This document shows, piece after piece, positions 61,276-64,000 of a stretch of DNA of 64,000 nucleotides. Origin of the DNA: Collinsella sp. TM09-10AT. Lineage in GTDB: Bacteria > Actinomycetota > Coriobacteriia > Coriobacteriales > Coriobacteriaceae. The translations under genes were made by a program, and so were the position numbers. The notes below the pieces were generated by a model, which saw only the letters and a list, made by a program, of their open reading frames with translations, ran no database searches and was not told the origin of the DNA. Location: NCBI RefSeq assembly GCF_003436275.1, contig NZ_QSOP01000007.1, forward strand, positions 1-64,000, in the 5' to 3' direction. Position 1 is the stretch's first letter; each line of letters begins with the position of its first letter.

Positions 61276-61497
61276 GACGCGGCAGCGTGTTGCCTTGGTG
61301 ACTAGATGCGAAAGGTCCAAGGCTGCACGAATCGAAGGGACGGCGATAGTTCTATGATTCGTTCCACCTCGCGTGCTCGGTGGAACTTTCGGCAGAAACT
61401 ACGATAACACCTGTACGTTACTTTTATGAAGGAAAGTGGTTTTAGGGCGGCGTTTAATCGGTAAGCGCCATGTTTAGACCACTTGCAGAATTGCCGT

Positions 61498-61583
61498 GGT
61501 AAAACTCTTGACAGTTTTACCAATTAGGGTTTCAAGATTGTTAGTCTGACGTTTGGTAAAACGTTTTTAGCAGGATGTTTACC
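61498..61583. promoter_or_regulatory. Cluster of GGTAAAAC / GTTTTACC boxes between glgB and the HAD gene
   Basis: Four boxes lie in the divergent 331-base region 61276-61606: GGTAAAAC (61498-61505) and GTTTTACC (61514-61521) as an inverted pair around a TTGACA hexamer, GGTAAAAC (61555-61562), and GTTTACC (61577-61583). The same motif occurs upstream of the amylase/glucanotransferase gene at 51626-51670. This suggests one repressor or activator for the whole glycogen locus and perhaps for the divergent HAD gene. The rest of the gap shows no gene. The regulator is not identified. Confidence 0.6.
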
Positions 61584-61606
61584 ATTTGACATCGAAAGGT
61601 TCGTTT

Positions 61607-62296
61607 ATGTCCCAGACCGCCGCCCCCAACGTTGCTTTTATTTTCGATTGCGACGGCACACTGGTTAATAGCACCCCCGTTTGGGCCTATGCCCAGCCCG
61701 AGTTATTGCACCGCTACGGAATTGACGTGACGGTCGACGATTTTGCCCAGTTTGAGCATCTTTCGCTGGAGGACGAATGCCAGGCCTACCACGACACGTG
61801 GGGTATTAGCGCAAATGGCGAGGAGCTCTATCTCGAGCTGAGTGACATTCTGATCGATGGCTACTCCAAGGTGCCGCCGCGCGAGGGGCTTCTGGCATTT
61901 TTGGAGCAGGCGAAGGCGGTGGGCATTGCCATGTGCGTCGCCACGTCCACGCCGGCCGAGCTGGTTAAGTCTGCACTTGCGGGAGCCGGGCTCGATGCCT
62001 ACATGGAGTTTGTGACCACCACCGGCGAGGCAGGACGCTCCAAGCAGTTCCCCGATGTGTATGAGCTCGCGCTGCGCCGCCTGGAGGAGCGCCATAGGCA
62101 CAAGTTTGAGCGCGCATGGGTGTTTGAGGACGCCGTTTTTGGCCTTAAGAGCTCTGGCGCCGCGGGCTTTAAGCGTGTAGGTATCTATGACCCGCACGGC
62201 CGCATGAAGCGCGACGACGTGCGCGCCAACTGCGATATCTTTATCGATAGTTATGAGGACCTGGATCTGGCCCGCGTGCTTTCGTTTGAGGGATAG
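61607..62296 (+). CDS. HAD-superfamily phosphatase (beta-phosphoglucomutase-like)
   Basis: A 229-residue haloacid-dehalogenase hydrolase of subfamily IA: motif I FIFDCDGTLVNST, motif II CVATSTPAELV, the motif III Lys around RSKQFPDVYELAL, and motif IV AWVFEDAVFGLKSS. A helical cap lies at about residues 30-90. Such enzymes remove phosphate from sugar phosphates or act as beta-phosphoglucomutases; the position opposite the glycogen locus fits sugar phosphate metabolism but does not prove it. The ATG 61607 follows GAAAGG. It is 9 bases upstream of the thiamine pyrophosphokinase gene. Confidence 0.85.
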   Translation: MSQTAAPNVAFIFDCDGTLVNSTPVWAYAQPELLHRYGIDVTVDDFAQFEHLSLEDECQAYHDTWGISANGEELYLELSDILIDGYSKVPPREGLLAFLEQAKAVGIAMCVATSTPAELVKSALAGAGLDAYMEFVTTTGEAGRSKQFPDVYELALRRLEERHRHKFERAWVFEDAVFGLKSSGAAGFKRVGIYDPHGRMKRDDVRANCDIFIDSYEDLDLARVLSFEG

Positions 62297-62305
62297 GCGA
62301 GAGCT

Positions 62306-62947
62306 GTGGCTTGTAAGGTATTAGTGGTCTGTGGCTCGTCCGTGGTGGCGAGCGCGGATCTGTTGCGTAGACTAGCAGGGGAGTGCGACCACGTTGTCGC
62401 CGTGGACCGCGGTCTCGATGCGCTGTTGGGCGCGGGGCTGGGCTGCGACGTGTATGTGGGGGATGCCGACACGGTGAGTGATGCGGGTCGCGCACTAGTC
62501 GATGCCGCTACCGACTTTGAGGTTGAGCGCCACGACCCCTACAAGGACTATACGGATCTGGCGCTGGCGCTCGATTCCGTCCGCCGTCGCTGGCCGGGTG
62601 CCGAAGTGGTTGCGACCTGCGCTACGGGCGGCCGCCCGGACATGGCGCTTTCCGTACTGGGCCTGCTAGCAGGCTACGATGACGCCCCAGTCTGGATTGT
62701 CGAGGACAAGGTGGTCGCCCGCATCCTTCGCGCAGGCGAATCGTGGATCATCGAAGACCACGAGGGCAAGACGTTCTCCATCATCGCCCTTGCCCCAGAA
62801 ACGGTAGTAAGCGAACACGGTCTAGAATGGGAACTAGACCACGCCCCCCTGGGACTACTAGCAGACACGGGCATCAGCAACGTCGTCAGGGGTACGGCCA
62901 AGATCCAAGTCCATGCCGGCACCGCCATCGCTTACCTAGATCAATAG
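62306..62947 (+). CDS. Thiamine pyrophosphokinase
   Basis: Converts thiamine to thiamine pyrophosphate. It has 213 residues. The catalytic domain has VVAVDRGLDALLGAGL, VYVGDADTVS (the GD.D metal site) and HDPYKDYTDLALAL with the typical K-DTD-like acidic run, then ATCATGGRPDMALSVL; a small C-terminal beta domain follows. The start is GTG 62306 with GCGAGAG upstream, 9 bases after the HAD gene. Family assignment is good from motif order; overall similarity is moderate. Confidence 0.85.
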   Translation: MACKVLVVCGSSVVASADLLRRLAGECDHVVAVDRGLDALLGAGLGCDVYVGDADTVSDAGRALVDAATDFEVERHDPYKDYTDLALALDSVRRRWPGAEVVATCATGGRPDMALSVLGLLAGYDDAPVWIVEDKVVARILRAGESWIIEDHEGKTFSIIALAPETVVSEHGLEWELDHAPLGLLADTGISNVVRGTAKIQVHAGTAIAYLDQ

Positions 62948-62975
62948 GCACTTAAAGTCTGACCCAAAAAAGTCC

Positions 62976-63004
62976 TTGCACGTCGCGCCAACTTCCCCTA
63001 TAGT
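62976..63004 (+). promoter_or_regulatory. Promoter of tRNA-Ala
   Basis: The -35 box TTGCAC (62976-62981) and -10 box TATAGT (62999-63004) are separated by 17 bases and lie 13 bases before the tRNA. The -35 is close to that of the tRNA-Glu promoter (TTGCGC). Confidence 0.8.
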
Positions 63005-63017
63005 ATCTCCTCGTCAC

Positions 63018-63093
63018 GGGGGCGTAGCTCAGCTGGGAGAGCGCTTGACTGGCAGTCAAGAGGTCAGGGGTTCGATCCCCCTCGTCTCCACCA
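63018..63093 (+). tRNA. tRNA-Ala(GGC)
   Basis: A 76-base cloverleaf including CCA. The acceptor GGGGGCG pairs with CGTCTCC (two G-U pairs). The D arm has TAGCTCAGCTGGGAGAGC. The anticodon stem CTTGA/TCAAG encloses loop CTGGCAG, giving anticodon GGC. The T arm is GGGGTTCGATCCCC. Confidence 0.96.
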
Positions 63094-63105
63094 TCGTGAA
63101 TGCAA

Positions 63106-63134
63106 AGGCCTTCGGTATACCGAAGGCTTTTTTT
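63106..63134 (+). terminator. Terminator of tRNA-Ala
   Basis: The stem AGCCTTCGG-type palindrome GGCCTTCGGTATACCGAAGG is followed by CTTTTTTT. Confidence 0.92.
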
Positions 63135-63782
63135 GTCGAAATATCTCGGGTCACAAACCCCTCCGACGCCAACAAAAAGTTGCACAATTTATTTCACATG
63201 TCTGTACATAGTTTGTTATCCAAACGCAATTACCAGTGCAGCTCGCTTCTCCATTTGGGCTTCAGGAACGCTCCCAATTATTGCCAGCACCCCAATAACC
63301 TGCGTCAACGTGAACAACATCCCAAAACAAACCCCTTGAGCACGTCAAATGAACGATATGTTGTCCAACGCAGCCCAAATCAGTTTCACTAACAGCTTGT
63401 GCTAGGATAACTAACGTACATGAGTTCAACTGTGCTCACGGCTCCAGCAGGCCGCATAGCACAGGGTCGATCAGCATCCGGCCGTAACGGCGGTGCCAGA
63501 AACACCATGAGCTCCAATATCGATTGCCATGCGCGATTTTGCACTTGTTTTTGCGGCTATTTATAAGTTCGCTTTCGGCAGTGTAATTGGTTGTTTTGGC
63601 AAACCACAGCAGTCCTTCAGCTGTTTGCGTGCGGTCCAGTTTTGTACCCGCTTGACTGGTTCGCACGCAGCCAGCTGGAGACGCGGTCATTTTGCGATAC
63701 ACGTCCGCGTTTCTAGCAACTGCGCTTATACATACCGTTCACGGTGGGGCAGAGCCACGTGCTTGTCTGACTGGGCTCAGGG
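63135..63782. other. Low-GC region without a convincing gene
   Basis: This stretch is visibly richer in A and T than the rest of the window. On the minus strand 63436-63702 holds an 88-codon frame ending HRRYGRMLIDPVLCGLLEP with no family I recognise, and 63210-63320 has a short hydrophobic frame (LFTLTQVIGVLAIIG) that is interrupted. These look like remnants of decayed genes at the edge of a variable surface-polysaccharide locus. No tRNA or clear promoter is visible. Confidence 0.35.
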
Positions 63783-63835
63783 TTTGAATATGGAGCGCCT
63801 TCGCGCACAAGCGCCCTGGCGAAGCCATATCCAAA
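63783..63835 (+). promoter_or_regulatory. Leader hairpin upstream of the NusG-like gene
   Basis: TTTGAATATGG (63783-63793) pairs with CCATATCCAAA (63825-63835), and GCGCCTTCGCGC and GCGCCCTGGCGAAG form a broken inner stem around an ACAA loop. It lies 41 bases before the start of a LoaP/NusG-like gene. Such proteins act on hairpins in leader RNAs, so it could be an autoregulatory or recognition element. Confidence 0.5.
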
Positions 63836-63875
63836 TCACGTGAGCCATACGTAAGACAGCAAGGGGGTGGAGCTC

Positions 63876-64000
63876 GTGTGGTATGTAATTCAGGTCATTA
63901 ACGGTCGCGAAGACGTAATGCGCGAGCGCATTGAGCGCATGGTGCCGGCTGTCGCCATGCAGGAGCTCTTTTATCCCCAATTTCAAACCGAGATTAAAGT
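63876..64000 (+). CDS. NusG/LoaP-like transcription antiterminator, N-terminal part (cut by window end)
   Basis: Only the first 41 residues are visible: VWYVIQVINGREDVMRERI, then MQELFYPQFQTEIK. The WYV-QV--G-E start is the signature of the NusG N-terminal domain, and the short form with an early F-P pattern fits the specialised paralogues (LoaP, RfaH, UpxY) rather than housekeeping NusG, which has a longer acidic N-terminus. I chose GTG 63876, eight bases after AAGGGGG; GTG 63867 is the alternative. Paralogues of this kind usually stand first in long capsule or exopolysaccharide operons and help polymerase read through them. Confidence 0.75.
   Translation, partial: MWYVIQVINGREDVMRERIERMVPAVAMQELFYPQFQTEIK

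Noticed and set aside
63210..63330. Hydrophobic minus-strand peptide suggesting a membrane-protein fragment
   Set aside because: It is under 40 residues, interrupted, and matches no family I can name. It is mentioned only within the low-GC region.

Overview
The window is high-GC, densely coded bacterial DNA. Its gene content and repeat style suggest a gut actinobacterium of the class Coriobacteriia, most like Collinsella. That assignment is inferred from protein flavour (glgC/glgD pair, fused amylase-MalQ, Coriobacteriia-type IS remnants); no 16S rRNA gene is present.

Layout. 1-4.7 kb: PTS phosphorelay genes ptsH and ptsI, followed by two tandem 310-residue 1-phosphofructokinase-like genes. 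4.8-8.7 kb: CCA-adding enzyme, two identical tRNA-Glu(CTC) genes, a flippase-like membrane protein and a TetR regulator. 8.7-31.6 kb: a cobalamin island with higher GC and different codon habit than its surroundings. A decayed IS3-family transposase lies at its left edge and a decayed IS21-family IstA at its right edge. Inside are two divergent operons. The minus-strand operon (14.5 to 9.0 kb) is led by a cobalamin riboswitch and encodes an exported CbiK-type chelatase, two lipoproteins and a FecCD/FecE-type ABC importer. The plus-strand operon (15.05-31.5 kb) has 17 tightly overlapping genes for the anaerobic corrin pathway and nucleotide-loop assembly: cbiF, D, L, G, H, ET, A, cobT, cobU, cobS, a cobU-like/cobC fusion, cbiB, cobD, cobQ, cobA, cbiC, cbiJ. 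The uroporphyrinogen-III methyltransferase/precorrin-2 dehydrogenase step and a cytoplasmic cobalt chelatase are not in the window.

31.7-48.1 kb: a MacAB-like efflux operon, an L,D-transpeptidase, single-chain L-serine dehydratase, metK, gltX, priA, def, fmt, rsmB and an FmdB-type zinc ribbon. 48.2-61.3 kb: a complete glycogen locus on the minus strand (glgB, glgP, glgC, glgD, glgA and a 1098-residue fused GH13 amylase/GH77 4-alpha-glucanotransferase). Glycogen synthase and branching enzyme both carry long Lys/Ala/Thr-rich histone-H1-like C-terminal tails. Repeated GGTAAAAC/GTTTTACC boxes lie upstream of both ends of the locus. 61.6-64 kb: a HAD phosphatase, thiamine pyrophosphokinase, tRNA-Ala(GGC), and the start of a NusG/LoaP-like antiterminator that probably opens a surface-polysaccharide locus beyond the window.

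The most unusual signal is a family of nested palindromes. Three copies (181-330, 10182-10288, 38699-38820) share conserved strands around an inner hairpin, while both the inner and the outer stems change sequence but keep pairing. One copy sits inside the ABC ATPase coding sequence and supplies part of an N-terminal extension. Two further long palindromes (42054-42155, 45205-45306) have the same architecture with different cores.
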